Origin: Rhizophagus irregularis
Taxonomy: Eukaryota; Glomeromycota; Glomeromycetes; Glomerales; Glomeraceae
DNA: 64,000 nt
Direction: 5' to 3'
NCBI RefSeq assembly: GCF_026210795.1
Contig: NC_089436.1
Span: 2,232,001-2,296,000, forward strand
Below the pieces are notes generated by a model that ran no database searches, had not been told where the DNA came from, and worked only from the letters and a program-made list of their open reading frames with translations. The position numbers and the translations under genes were made by a program. Shown here piece after piece: positions 11,694 through 22,211 of the stretch. Every line of letters starts with the position of its first letter. Positions within the stretch are counted from its first letter, which is position 1.

Positions 11694-12850
11694 GAAGTTA
11701 TTACTAAGATTTTTAGTTTCACTCAAACTCCTTACAGCTTATATTGAATTAGAACTATTATCACGAGTCTTGGAGTTACCAATAATAATGTAAGATGGCA
11801 GTTCCATACAAACGTTTTTCTGAACTTTCTGAAAGGTTGAAAAGTAGTGCGTCTTAGTTTCTACACCTTTAAAGTCTAACTGGCCAAATGGTTCACAGGC
11901 TGGACTATTATTTCTTAGAAGAAGCTTATCAATCAACATATTTCTTGTTAGTTGAGGTTGTTAACAGGATTGTTAGTCTTCTAAAATAAGGAGACAGAGT
12001 TGAGGTGTATGTTTGGTATTTTTTACTCAGATTTTTCTCATTATACTGCAAGTTTTCCTGAAGTTTATGTTTTTATTTTTGCTTTTTGTTTTTTTTTGGT
12101 TATTTTTTTTGGTATAATCTTATTTTTTTTGAGAGATAGGGGATACTGGAAAATTTAATCATCATGGTAGCTTGATGTTACTAATTTTAAAATTGATAAT
12201 CACTTAGGTGATAAGGGGGTGACAGATTGGGTATCACAGTTTTTGTAGTATGCCAATCAAGGTGGTTACATATTGGACTATCATTGGATTGATTTATCTA
12301 GGTAGATCTTAGGTTGATGAATTGTTCGGAATGAGGTAGGTGTTCTCTGTTAGGGATCGTTCAAAATGAGATAGGTGTTCCTGTTGGGATTATATGATAC
12401 TAAAAAATTCCCCTAGTGGCTGGACTGCATAACACTAAAAAGTTCCTAAAGGCCTTTATGAAGTAGATTTGTTATTCATAGTATAGTATATAGTCAAATA
12501 GAGAAAATTGAATTTTGTTCTTTTTTGATAGCGCTAATGGTAACTCAGAAATATTTGACTGCTGATGCTTGATGTAGATTCTTATATTTGGGTTACGTAT
12601 AGTATAGTTGATTCTACATTATTTAAAATATAACTTGGAGGAGTAGCCATAGTTATTTATATGGAGAATTGTGAGTTTTAAATCTTAGCTTTCTATATTT
12701 GTAATTTTTGGTAGATTTATTTGTTCTTGTATTAGTTAATTCTGCATTTGTTGTAGTTATTTACTGAATACCTGATATTCTCTAAAGTAACTTTTGGCAA
12801 AAATTAATAAAATTTAAGCGCAAGCTGTATTAAATTAAAAGTGTGACTTA

Positions 12851-13060
12851 TGACCTGTTTTAGAGATGTCTGAGGTCCTCTTTAACTTGTATTTAATAAA
12901 TTATCAAATGCATTGTGATTATAAAAAAAAAATTATAAATATAAAATTACATAATTTATCTACTTATACCTAAAGCTCTAAACAGTTTGGGCTAAACTGG
13001 AAAACTGATCTGAAACTAACTCAAAATTCGGTTTGGTTTAATTTAGTTTAGTTCAGGTAT
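12851..13060. other. Spacer between repeats
   Basis: A/T-rich, with no gene, inverted repeat or tandem repeat that I can support. Confidence 0.5.
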
Positions 13061-14234
13061 TACTAAAACTGAAAAACTGGCGGTTCAGTTCAGTTTAATT
13101 TAATTTTTTATAAAAATGCAAAAAATCAAATAGCTGTCTATTTAATATAGAGCTCTGCATAAGTCAGGTCAGGTCGGATTACCTGGTTAACTTGAACTGA
13201 AATTTTTTTTTAGGTCAGGTCGGGTAAACCGTTCTGAACTGATCTGACCCATTTGACCTAAAAGTATTCAGGTCACTTCGGGTAACTCAAGTTACCTGAA
13301 GTTTTATTATTAAATATTGTAAAAAAATGTTTTGTAATGTTTTTTACTTTTGTTTTTAGGAGTTTGCTCAGCGTGATCATCACCAGTGTCACGTGATTTT
13401 ATAAAATTTGGCCGGAATTAAGGAATTGACATATAAATTTCCTTTTATGGAGTTTGAGTAACGTTACACAATCCAAAAAAGGCAATTTTGTTTCTTATCA
13501 AAAATGAGAAATGCATTACACAATATTCCAAAAAAGGAAATTTTTATGTAGATCACCTAATTCCGGCCAAAATTTTAAAAATCACGTGACGCCGGTGATA
13601 ATCGCATGCCCCAGTATCGCCAGAAAATTTTTTTGCATTTTCCAGCGTGGCTTTGGCCGGCGTTATGAGATTTGGCTGGAATTAAGAAATTAACCGTGTG
13701 TCGAATAACGTGTGACGAATAGGATTTTAGACACCAAAAAAATCTAAGTCCCCACGTAGAGCGAATTTGCTGCTAGTACTTCGAGTTCATTTCGAGTTGA
13801 AGCTACTAACTCAAGTCAGTTTAAGGCATTCGAGTCAGCCGGGATCGCGTGGTTGATAGTGCGGTGAACCCATATTGTTTGTAATTCCTGCCAGGCACTA
13901 TGGATATAACGATCAGGTAAAATTATGAATAATTTTTTTGGCTGCACTTTAACTTTTCTTTTGACTCAAATTAAGCTTGAATTAAGCTCAGTACGACTCA
14001 AGTTTTGGACTCATACTCTTACTCGTCTTCTTCGGCTCGATTCTTGAGTTATTTTATCCGACAAATCGAGTCATTCTGATCCCCAGAATACTTATAAAAA
14101 ATGAGAAAGTGGAGGGATGTGACACGGGTGACAAATTATTTAGGATCACATAGGGTGAAAAAATTTTCTGGCGATACTGGGAAAGATGATGATCACCGCC
14201 GGTGATTCGTAGCAATTTTATTGTTTTTATATAT

Positions 14235-14560
14235 AAAATGCCGAAACTATTTGTTTCAGCGTTTTTTCTTTTGATTTTACATATAAAAATACTGAAACTG
14301 ATAGTTTCAGCATTTTTTATTTTATTTTACATGTAAAAATGCTGGAATAATTAGTTCTGGCATTTTTTTTTTAATTTTATATGTAAAAATACTGAAACTA
14401 ATAGCTTCAGCATTTTTTTTTTGATTTTACATGTAAAGGCACCAGAATAATTAGTTTTGGCATTTTTTTTGATTTTACATGTAAAAATACTGAAACTGAT
14501 AGTTTCAGCATTTTTTTTTGATTTTACATGTAAAAATGCCAGAATCATTACAAGTTTTAG
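14235..14560. repeat. ~60-bp hairpin minisatellite
   Basis: Five to six tandem units of about 60 bp. Each has the frame TTTTACATGTAAAAATACTG, then a short inverted repeat (GAAACTGATAGTTTC), then CAGCATTTTTTTTTGA. Every unit is itself a potential hairpin, and ACATGT within it is palindromic. Units alternate between a GAAACT.AGTTTC and a CCAGAATAATTAGTTCTGG core. Confidence 0.85.
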
Positions 14561-14741
14561 CGTTATTTAATTTAATTTCGGACCCAAATATATTGTCAGG
14601 TTAATCAGATCGAATCGGGTAACTTGACTATGCACTGATTTAACCTGCGTCGAGGTCATGAATTTGACTGACCTGACCTGAATATTTTAAGTCAATCTGT
14701 CAGGTCATCTGATCTGTCAGGTCAAAGTCACAGAGTCTAAC

Positions 14742-15598
14742 TGCCGATGACAAATCGAGCCATATATCATTAGATTCCTCTCGATAAGATACGTTAAATA
14801 GTAGTAAGATCATGTCTTTAGTATCGATAGATCACAAGTTAACCCATGCTAAATGATTTATAAAAAATTGGAATTATCAAGCTATCTATCAATGCTAAAA
14901 ATATAATTTAGCACTATTTGACACGTCTCAGTAAGATGAATCCAATAAATATTAATTTGTCGATATACAATCACTGGATGGCAAATAATATCAAGTTTCA
15001 CATTTTTTTAAAATTTTTGAGCATTAAAAAATTAAAATTTTGATACATGAATTTATTCATCATTCAATAGTCATGCAAATATGAATTAGGACTTATTGGA
15101 TTCATCTTGACAAGATTTTGTAATGTATGAGATCATCTCTAAGTATCAATAGATAACTTGCTAATTCCAATTTTTAATAAATCATATAGCATGGGTTAAC
15201 TTACGATCTATAGATATTAAAGATATGATTTTACTACCATTCAACGCATCTCATCCAATAAGTCCTAATTCATTGGATGACAAATAAATTCATATATCAG
15301 AATTTTAATTTTTTAATGCTTAAAAATTTTATAAAAATATGAAACTTGATATTATTTGCCATCCAGTGATCGTATATGGACAAATTAATATTTATTGGAT
15401 TCATCTCACTGAGACGTATTGAATGGTACTAAGATCATGTCTCTAGCATTGATAGATAGCTTGATAATTCCAATTTTTTATAAATCATTTAGTGTAAGTT
15501 AACTTGCAATCTATTGATGCTAAAAATATGATCTTACCACTATTCGATATTTCTTGTCAAAAGGAATCCAATAATATATAGCTCGATTTTATATGATT
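14742..15598. repeat. Foldback element with dispersed motif in both arms
   Basis: Imperfect palindrome of about 850 bp centred near 15170. The left arm (from GACAAATCGAGCCATATATC) pairs with the right arm (ending at AATATATAGCTCGATTTTAT). Within it, GGATTCATCTCACTGAGACG-type motifs recur several times in alternating orientation, so the structure looks built from repeated inversion and duplication of a ~200-bp module. Confidence 0.8.
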
Positions 15599-15827
15599 AC
15601 TAAACGGATGGCTATTTGATTTTTCACATTTTTATAAAAATTGGATTAAGTTGAATTGAACTGCCAGTTTTTGAAACTAATCTTTGAGAATCTATTATGC
15701 AAGTTGAAGCTAATTTCCTTATAAAAAGAATAGAAAAAACATCAAAAGATGTTTTTTGATATTTTTAATAGTTTTAAAAAAATTTTTTTAAAACTAATCT
15801 ATAGGATTTAATATCTAACTTCAGAGT

Positions 15828-16330
15828 TGAATTTAAAGCTCTGCATAGGTTGAGTTAAGTCAGGTTATTTGGTTAACTTGAACTGAAAATTTTTTTTTAG
15901 ATCAGATCAGATTGAATAATTGTTCTAACTTGACCTGACTTATTTGACTTGAAAATATTTAAATTACTTTAGTTAACTTAAATAACTTAATTATCCAAAA
16001 TTTTATTATTAAATATTTTAAGTTAAAAAAAATTTTACAATGTTTTTTTATTAATTATACAAAAATGTTAAACTTGACATTTTTAATTAAAAAAACTACT
16101 TTTTTTTTATTTTTGTGAAAAATATTGGGTCTAATGTTTTTAATTAAAAAAAGGTTCTTTTTATCTTTTAGTAAATAAATATCAGGTTTTATATTTTAAT
16201 TAAAAATAATGATTTATTTTATTTTTTTATTAAAAAATATTAGGTCTGACATTTTAATAAAAAAATGATTTTTTTATTTTTTTATAAAAAACATCAGGTC
16301 TGACGTTTTTAATTAAAAATATTGTATAAA
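15828..16330. repeat. Second copy of the CAGGTC-rich element end with an internal minisatellite
   Basis: GCTCTGCATAGGTTGAGTTA through TTATTATTAAATATTTTAAG repeats the order seen at 13150-13330. It is followed (16040-16330) by four or five ~60-bp tandem units with the core ATTAGGTCTGACATT plus a TTAATTAAAA segment. A minisatellite follows this element end in both copies, but with a different unit each time. Confidence 0.65.
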
Positions 16331-17997
16331 ATTATTTTGAAATAATTAAATTTATAATAAAAATACTTTACTTACCCAATTAGGTTTAATATAAGAAGTA
16401 TAAATCAGTTATAACAGTGTTATAACATAATAGGTTTTAATATTTTATGAAATATTTTTTTATGTAAATAACTTTTGAAATGAATAAATGTAAAAGAAAA
16501 AAAGAATTATTGTATTTTACCAGAATTATAAAAAGAATTAATCCTATTATTAAATTATTAACTTAAATTAAAAAAATCTACAGAAACTAATTTAGTATTT
16601 ATGTAAAAATAAAAAAAATATTTAAGCATAATCATCTGTAATTTCATTTATAATAATTGATACTAGTTTACTTTTAAATATAAGTTTAAGTTACGTAAGA
16701 TAGTTTTCAAAAATTTAAAAAATAAAATCTTTTTGTTTTATATGTTTTTGAAAAAAGAATAAGAGAATTCACTTTTTCTAAAAGTATATTAGCAGTAGTA
16801 AACAGTAAAAGTTTAAATTAAATCTTTAATTATTAAATAAATAAATAAAATTTTTAGCAAATCAGTTTGGTTTAATATCTTGTACGAATCAAATTTTTTT
16901 TCTGAAATTCAATTCGATTCAGAATTAATTCAGATTTAATTCAACTCCTAAAAATAATTATCTCAAAATCTTATTATGATTCAAATTTAATGATTTTTTT
17001 TAATTGATAGCTTTCATTGCTCTGATTAAATAAAAAAATCATTAAAATTAAACTAATTAAAAGTTATTTGCAAAATACAGTTTTATCTTTCAGAAGTAAT
17101 TAAGATTACATTATATCACAAATTGATTTGTGTAGAATACTAGTTTGATGATACTTAATATATATAATATTAGTTGATTTAATTAATTAAAAAGTTTATA
17201 TAATTCTAAGGTTTAGTAAAAAAAAAATTTATTTATTAAATAAAGAAACATATTTGCAATATGTTATATTTTCCTTTGTTGATAATAATTTTTATATATT
17301 AGTTATATTAATCATTTTAATTATATGAGATTTTTATTTTTTAAAAAATCCTGGTGTGAGACTTTATACATTTACTATGTACTATAAAAACCTTATACTA
17401 TATATATTTTTGACTATTTTACAAGTTTTTTTAATATATTAAAAAGAATTTAAAATGTTATTTTTGACTTTTATATGTAATATATTATCCCTTAAACTGT
17501 AGGGGTTAAAATTAATTTTAAAAATTTTTGAATTTTTAAAATATCTTAAGATCTAGTAATCATAAAAAGATAAAATTATATTTGTTAGATTCCTCTTATT
17601 AAGACGTATTTAATGGTAATAAAATAATAACTCTAAAATTGATAGATAAAAAGTTATATTAATTTATAAATTTTTAGATTTTATAAGATATTCTATCACA
17701 TAATATTTGTAGAAAAACAATTAATTTTATTTCTATCAGATCCTTCTCATTAAGACACATCAAATGTAGTAATTTTATATTTCTAGGATTAATGGATAAA
17801 AAGATATTTCAATTTGAAAAATTTAGCTACTGTTTGTTATAATTTGTCAATCATTTACTTTTAAAAATCATTAATCAAATTGAACTTTTTTTTTGATTTT
17901 TACTTAGAAAATAATATATTTTAAAATATTTAAAAGTGTCTTTAATTAAAAAATAAAATTGCAGGCAAATTTGGCTGCAAAACAGTTTAAAGGATAA
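16331..17997. other. A/T-rich spacer with two isolated dispersed motifs
   Basis: No gene visible. Around 17580 (AGATTCCTCTTATTAAGACG) and 17740 (AGATCCTTCTCATTAAGACA) there are two direct, diverged copies of the motif found in the foldback elements, each followed by a TTGATAGATAAAAAG-like block. Confidence 0.5.
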
Positions 17998-18106
17998 AGA
18001 TATGAAGGACCCTGGACATTATATATATAACTCATAACTGATCTGCATGAATTTAAATACTTTTTGCTTCTGTTAAAATAGACCTAATTTGCTAAAAATC
18101 AAATTA

Positions 18107-20149
18107 AGGGATCATTGTACTTTCTCTCCTGTTGGACTCTGCCTATTTTTTCCCAAAAAGACATGGATAAAAAATATGAGGATTTTTTGCCTTGAGTGAT
18201 AGTAAAAGGACTTTTCAACGTTATATGAAATTATTACTGAGGTCTTTAGTTTTACCCAAACTCCTTACGGCTTATATTGAGTTAGAATTATTATTATGAG
18301 TCTTGGAGTTACCAACAATAACGTAAGATGGAACGTTCCCCTGGGCTTTCTGAAAGATTGCAAAGTAGTGCGTCTTAGTTCCTACGTCTTTAAAGTCTAA
18401 CTGGCCAAATGGTTTGTAAGCCAGACCGTTATTTCTTGGAAGAAGCTCCTGACCAACATATTTCTTACTAGTTGATGTTGTTAATGGAAGTATTTAAGTC
18501 GAGTTATATGTAAACTCGATTCGACTCGAATTAAAATTATAAAAAATATAAACTTGACTCGATTCAAGTCGAGTTGGCACGTCAAACTGAATCAAGTTGA
18601 GTCAAATTAAATCACGTAATTTTATTTGGCTATACTGATCATTTCCTTTTTTTGGGAGTCATCTAAAGTCATGTTCGATCATGTGACTTGACATTTTATA
18701 AATAAGCCATTTTTTTATGAACTAAGATTAATGTTAGTGTGAAGGTTATAAAATAAGTGTATTTTGGCCTGCTTTACAAGTTTACTTAGTGAAAAAAAAC
18801 TGGTTTTAAACACTGTTTTTGACTTTACATATGAACGAAGAATCTTTGCCGATCATATCCAAAAATGGATGACGAAAATGAAAAAATTCAAATAAGTCAA
18901 AAACGGTGTTTAAAACCCCATGTTGCGCACTAAGTAAACTTGCACATCAGGCTAAAATACACATATTATGTGTAACTTAAAAGTTTTATGTATTGGCGAA
19001 AAAGTTTTATTTGTGAAAATAAATTTTTACAAGTCACGTGATCGAACATGGCTTTAGACGCCCCCCTTTTTTCGGCGATAGCCATTCCACAAAATTCCAT
19101 TTTTGTAATTTTCAAAAATTTTTTGTCTTGGATTTTGTGTAACATAATTTCCAAAAAAGGAAATTCCATAAATTTGGCTGGAATTATATTTAATTCAGCT
19201 TAACTCAACTCGACTCGATTTTATTAAATTATTAACTCAACTTGAATCGATTTGATTTGATTGCAATTTTCAACTCGACTTGACTCGACTCGACCAACTC
19301 ACGAGTCAACTTGACTCATTTCAGAGCACTAGGGGTATTAGTCTTCTAAAATAAGAAGACAGAGTTGAGGTGTATGTTTAGTGTTTTTTTTACTCAAATT
19401 TTTCTCATTGCATTTCGAGTTTTCCCGAGGTTTATGTTTTTATTTTTTGCTTTTTGTTTTTCTTGATTTTTTTTCAGCGTGGCTTTATTTTCTTTGAAAG
19501 ATGGGAAAATTTGATCGTCATGATGGCTTGATGTTACTAATTTTTAAAATCAATGATCACTCAGGTGATAAGGGGGTGATAGGTTGGGTACTGCAGTTTT
19601 TATAGTATGCTGATTAAGGTGGTCACATGTTCTTAGGCCGAATAATTGTTTGCAATGAGATGGGTATCCTCTGTTAGGGATCATTTGCAATGAGGTGGGT
19701 ATCCCTTTTTGGGGATTGCACGACACTAAAAAGTTCACAGCGGCTGGGACTACTGTTAAAAAGTTACCCTGAGGTTTTTTTGAAGTAGGTTTGTTATCCA
19801 TAGTATGTAGTTAAATAGGAGAAATTGAATTTTGTTTCTTTTTGATAGCACTAATGGTACTTGGTTTATGGGGTAACTCGATCTTTAAATGTAGCAGGGT
19901 GATTTGCTAGGTACGTATAGTATAGTCGATTCTACCAGATTTGAGATATAATTCGGGGGTAGCCATGGTTATTTATATGAAGAGTGATGGGTTTTAAATC
20001 TTATCTTTTCTATATTTGTAACTTTTTGAAAAATTTATTTGTTCTTGTATTAGTTAGTTCTGCACTTTGTTGTGGTTCTTTCTTGAATACTCGGTATTCT
20101 CTAAAGTAACTGTTGGCAAAAAATAATAAGTGCAAGCTATGTTATAAAT
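18107..20149. mobile_element. Repeat family 'A/B/C', copy B (TSD ~12 bp)
   Basis: Colinear with copy A (10296-12835) outside the insertions. Flanked by AAAATCAAATTA on both sides (18095-18106 and about 20151-20162). It contains the shared block GGGGGTGATAGGTTGGGTAC and several imperfect repeats of AATGAGGTGGGTATCC and CACTAAAAAGTTC. It is interrupted at about 18490-19330 by a CGAGT-rich inverted-repeat element absent from copy A. Short frames inside it are not conserved in copy A. Confidence 0.75.
18490..19330. mobile_element. CGAGT-rich terminal-inverted-repeat element
   Basis: The left side is dense in AACTCGATTCGACTCGA-type words and the right side in the complementary ACTTGACTCGACTCGACC words, forming long imperfect inverted ends. 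The uninterrupted copy A (GTTGTTAACAGGATTGTTAG near 11955) shows that this is an insertion. The core (18660-19150) contains TCATGTTCGATCATGTGACT and a downstream block that also occurs around 44330-44405 and 46257-46400, so the core belongs to a repeated family. Confidence 0.7.
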
Positions 20150-21191
20150 AAAAATCAAATTATCACATTTCAAATCTATACTAATTTGCTAAAACTCAAA
20201 ATATGAGTTAATAATCTTTTTTTATTATCAATAAAAAAATAAATGATTAATATAAATTAAACTGCCAATTTTTATAATTAAAATATGTAGATTATAGATA
20301 AAATAATAATTAATAAAAATAATAAATTAAATAAATAATTATTAAAAAATAAAATGTTGCGAAACTAAACGGATGGTTTTTGGCCCGCATTATGCTTAAT
20401 TTTGGCCAAAATATGACCCAGACCCCGAAACTAATATTTTTAAAAATATTATTTATAAAGTTAAAAAAAAAGGATAAGTTAAATTTAAAAAAAAGTACCA
20501 ATTTGCTCAAATATAAAATATGACTTTGTAAAATCAATACAATTTGCTAAAACTCATAATTATGACTATTAATTAATTTTCAATCAATTTGCTTTATCTA
20601 AAATTATGAGTTTAACCTAATTTTGATTGAATTTGCTAAAACTCAAATGTGAGTTATATATGTGATGTCCAGAGTTCTGGATATGATATAATATAAGTGT
20701 AATAAAAAATAAAATCCTTAAACAAATATATATTTTAAAATTAAACCAAAAAACTTTTAATAAAAGTAAAATTAAAAATTATAAAATTAAAAGTTGTTGA
20801 AAAACTTTAATTAAAAAGTTTAAAAATTAAAATTTGTTAAAAAAATAAATCAGTTTAATATTAATGGAAAAAATTATAAAATTTAATTAATTGAAATTAA
20901 AAAGTTTAATTAATTATAACTTAATGAAAATTTAAACTAATTATAAATTTGCAATTTTAATTAATAAAATTTTTTAAAATTTTTAGCAAACTATAAAATT
21001 AAAGAATTTTCAGATATTTATAGAAAAGTGAAAATCCCATTAAATGAAATTCTGCAAAATTGCAGAATTTTGTTAATTTTTTTTAAAAAACTTTTAGTAA
21101 ATTGCAAAATTGAAGAATTTTACAGATTTGCTAAATTTTGCTGGTCTTTATAAATTTGAACTTCCTGATGTATTATTGCATTTTTTTTAAT

Positions 21192-21346
21192 GAGTAAATT
21201 TATTCATCGCACGTGCGATGCATCGCCACTTTCCTTTTTTGTAAATTATTTAGGTTGATCAACCTGCTTATACATCGCCACCCCCTTAAAATGGCAATGA
21301 TAAACATAAAAATTTGCATCGCACGTGCGATAAATAAATTATTTCT
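21192..21346. mobile_element. 155-bp MITE, palindromic ends, copy 2 (TSD TTTTTAAT)
   Basis: Differs from copy 1 (8357-8511) by only one or two bases (for example AGGTTGATCAACC for ATGTTGATCAACC). Flanked by the 8-bp direct repeat TTTTTAAT (21184-21191 and 21347-21354). Both terminal palindromes ATCGCACGTGCGAT are intact. The very high identity between copies indicates recent movement. Confidence 0.93.
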
Positions 21347-21354
21347 TTTTTAAT

Positions 21355-22211
21355 TATATGATTATTATAATAATAATATGATAATTATATTTTTTTATTT
21401 GAAAATTACTATAGTAAAAATTTACTTATCTTTGGCTTATCAATAAAAGGATTGTATATTTCAAGTTAATAATAAAAAGAAAGGAAGGGTAAGTTTATAT
21501 TAAACTGGATATAATAATATAAAAACTAATATATCCAATTAAATAAACAATAATCTTAAAGTTAAACAAAAATATGGATTTGATATAAGTAAGATGTATT
21601 AAATAGGCATTTAATTTAGCTATTTGAATTAATAATTTATTAAAAGTATAAAAGTAGAACTATTTGACCAGCAGGGAAATGGAATTTTTAATTTTTATGC
21701 ATATTGGTAATCCATTACAAATAATAAGACATAAAGACTCAATAACCTAATAAGTATAAGGCATGTAATAAACCTCAAAAAAAGAAATTAAGTGTATTCA
21801 GAATATAACTAATATTACTAATAAAGATTGTAAAGAAGTTGTAATAAGTTAAGAGGAAAAAAAGAAAGAAAGATGTAAAAATTATAATCAAAGCTAGATG
21901 TTCCTTCAACGCCTAAACCAATCCTTCGATTTATGAGCAAAGTATTACTAAATTTTAGAGGTGATCAACTGATCATATATAAATATAGTTATATAGTTTA
22001 TAAATATTTTGTCGGTATAAGAAATTTTTTTTTCAATACTTGATTGGTGAAACATCGTGTCACTCCTTTCGGAGGTGACCGTATATTTATTTAAAAATTT
22101 AGCAAATTTACTAATTTTAATATAATAGTTTTTTTTAGTTTACATATAGTGCTTGTTAATAACTGCGGATTTAAAAAAAAAATAATAATATTTAAGTGTG
22201 AAATTATTTTT
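21355..22211. other. Intergenic, downstream of the TOM70-like gene
   Basis: A/T-rich. A short sequence near 22050-22080 (CACTCCTTTCGGAGGTGAC) can form a small stem, perhaps in the 3' untranslated region of the minus-strand gene. Nothing else recognised. Confidence 0.4.

Larger units (their letters stand above)
10296..12835. mobile_element. Repeat family 'A/B/C', copy A (retroposon-like, TSD 15 bp)
   Basis: A non-coding repeat flanked by the 15-bp direct repeat TAAAAGTGTGACTTA (10281-10295 and 12836-12850). It is homologous in order to copy B (18107-20149) and, in its 3' part, to copy C (about 48563-49235). It begins near ACATTGTACTTTCTCT and ends near TTAATAAAATTTAAGCGCAA. The long, variable-length flanking duplications and a 5'-truncated sister copy argue for retroposition rather than cut-and-paste. 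No open frame is conserved between copies. A 1271-bp hAT-like element (10423-11693) interrupts it. Confidence 0.75.
13067..15680. mobile_element. Complex nested terminal-inverted-repeat region
   Basis: The block near 13067-13137 (AACTGGCGGTTCAGTTCAGT followed by ATAAAAATGCAAAAAATC) returns as its reverse complement at 15602-15680, bounding a 2.6-kb unit. Inside, a second pair of inverted ends rich in CAGGTCAGGTC (13150-13330 and 14580-14740) encloses CGAGTCA-rich segments and inverted blocks with GGCCGGAATTAAG. A minisatellite (14235-14560) and a foldback (14742-15598) lie within. No supportable coding sequence. The composition suggests several generations of insertion. Confidence 0.65.
18006..20678. 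mobile_element. hAT-like element carrying nested insertions (TSD (A/G)GATATGA)
   Basis: Left end AGGACCCTGGACATTATATA; right end complement AGAACTCTGGACATCACATA. Flanking 8-mers AGATATGA (17998-18005) and GGATATGA (20679-20686) match at 7 of 8. Outer sequence is homologous to 6341-7543. The body is split by repeat copy B (18107-20149): text stops at AAATCAAATTA and resumes at the same AAATCAAATTA, exactly as expected from comparison with the uninterrupted relative. No transposase is encoded. Confidence 0.85.

Noticed and set aside
11739-11939. 66-codon minus-strand frame in repeat copy A
   Set aside because: The corresponding region of copy B (18290-18480) does not preserve the frame, so it is not a conserved gene of the repeat.
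14235-14560. CRISPR-like array
   Set aside because: Units are directly adjacent with no unique spacers, each is a hairpin minisatellite unit, and the genome is eukaryotic.
19550-19801. 83-codon minus-strand frame in repeat copy B
   Set aside because: Not open in copies A or C; the tandem words in the repeat create the apparent protein.
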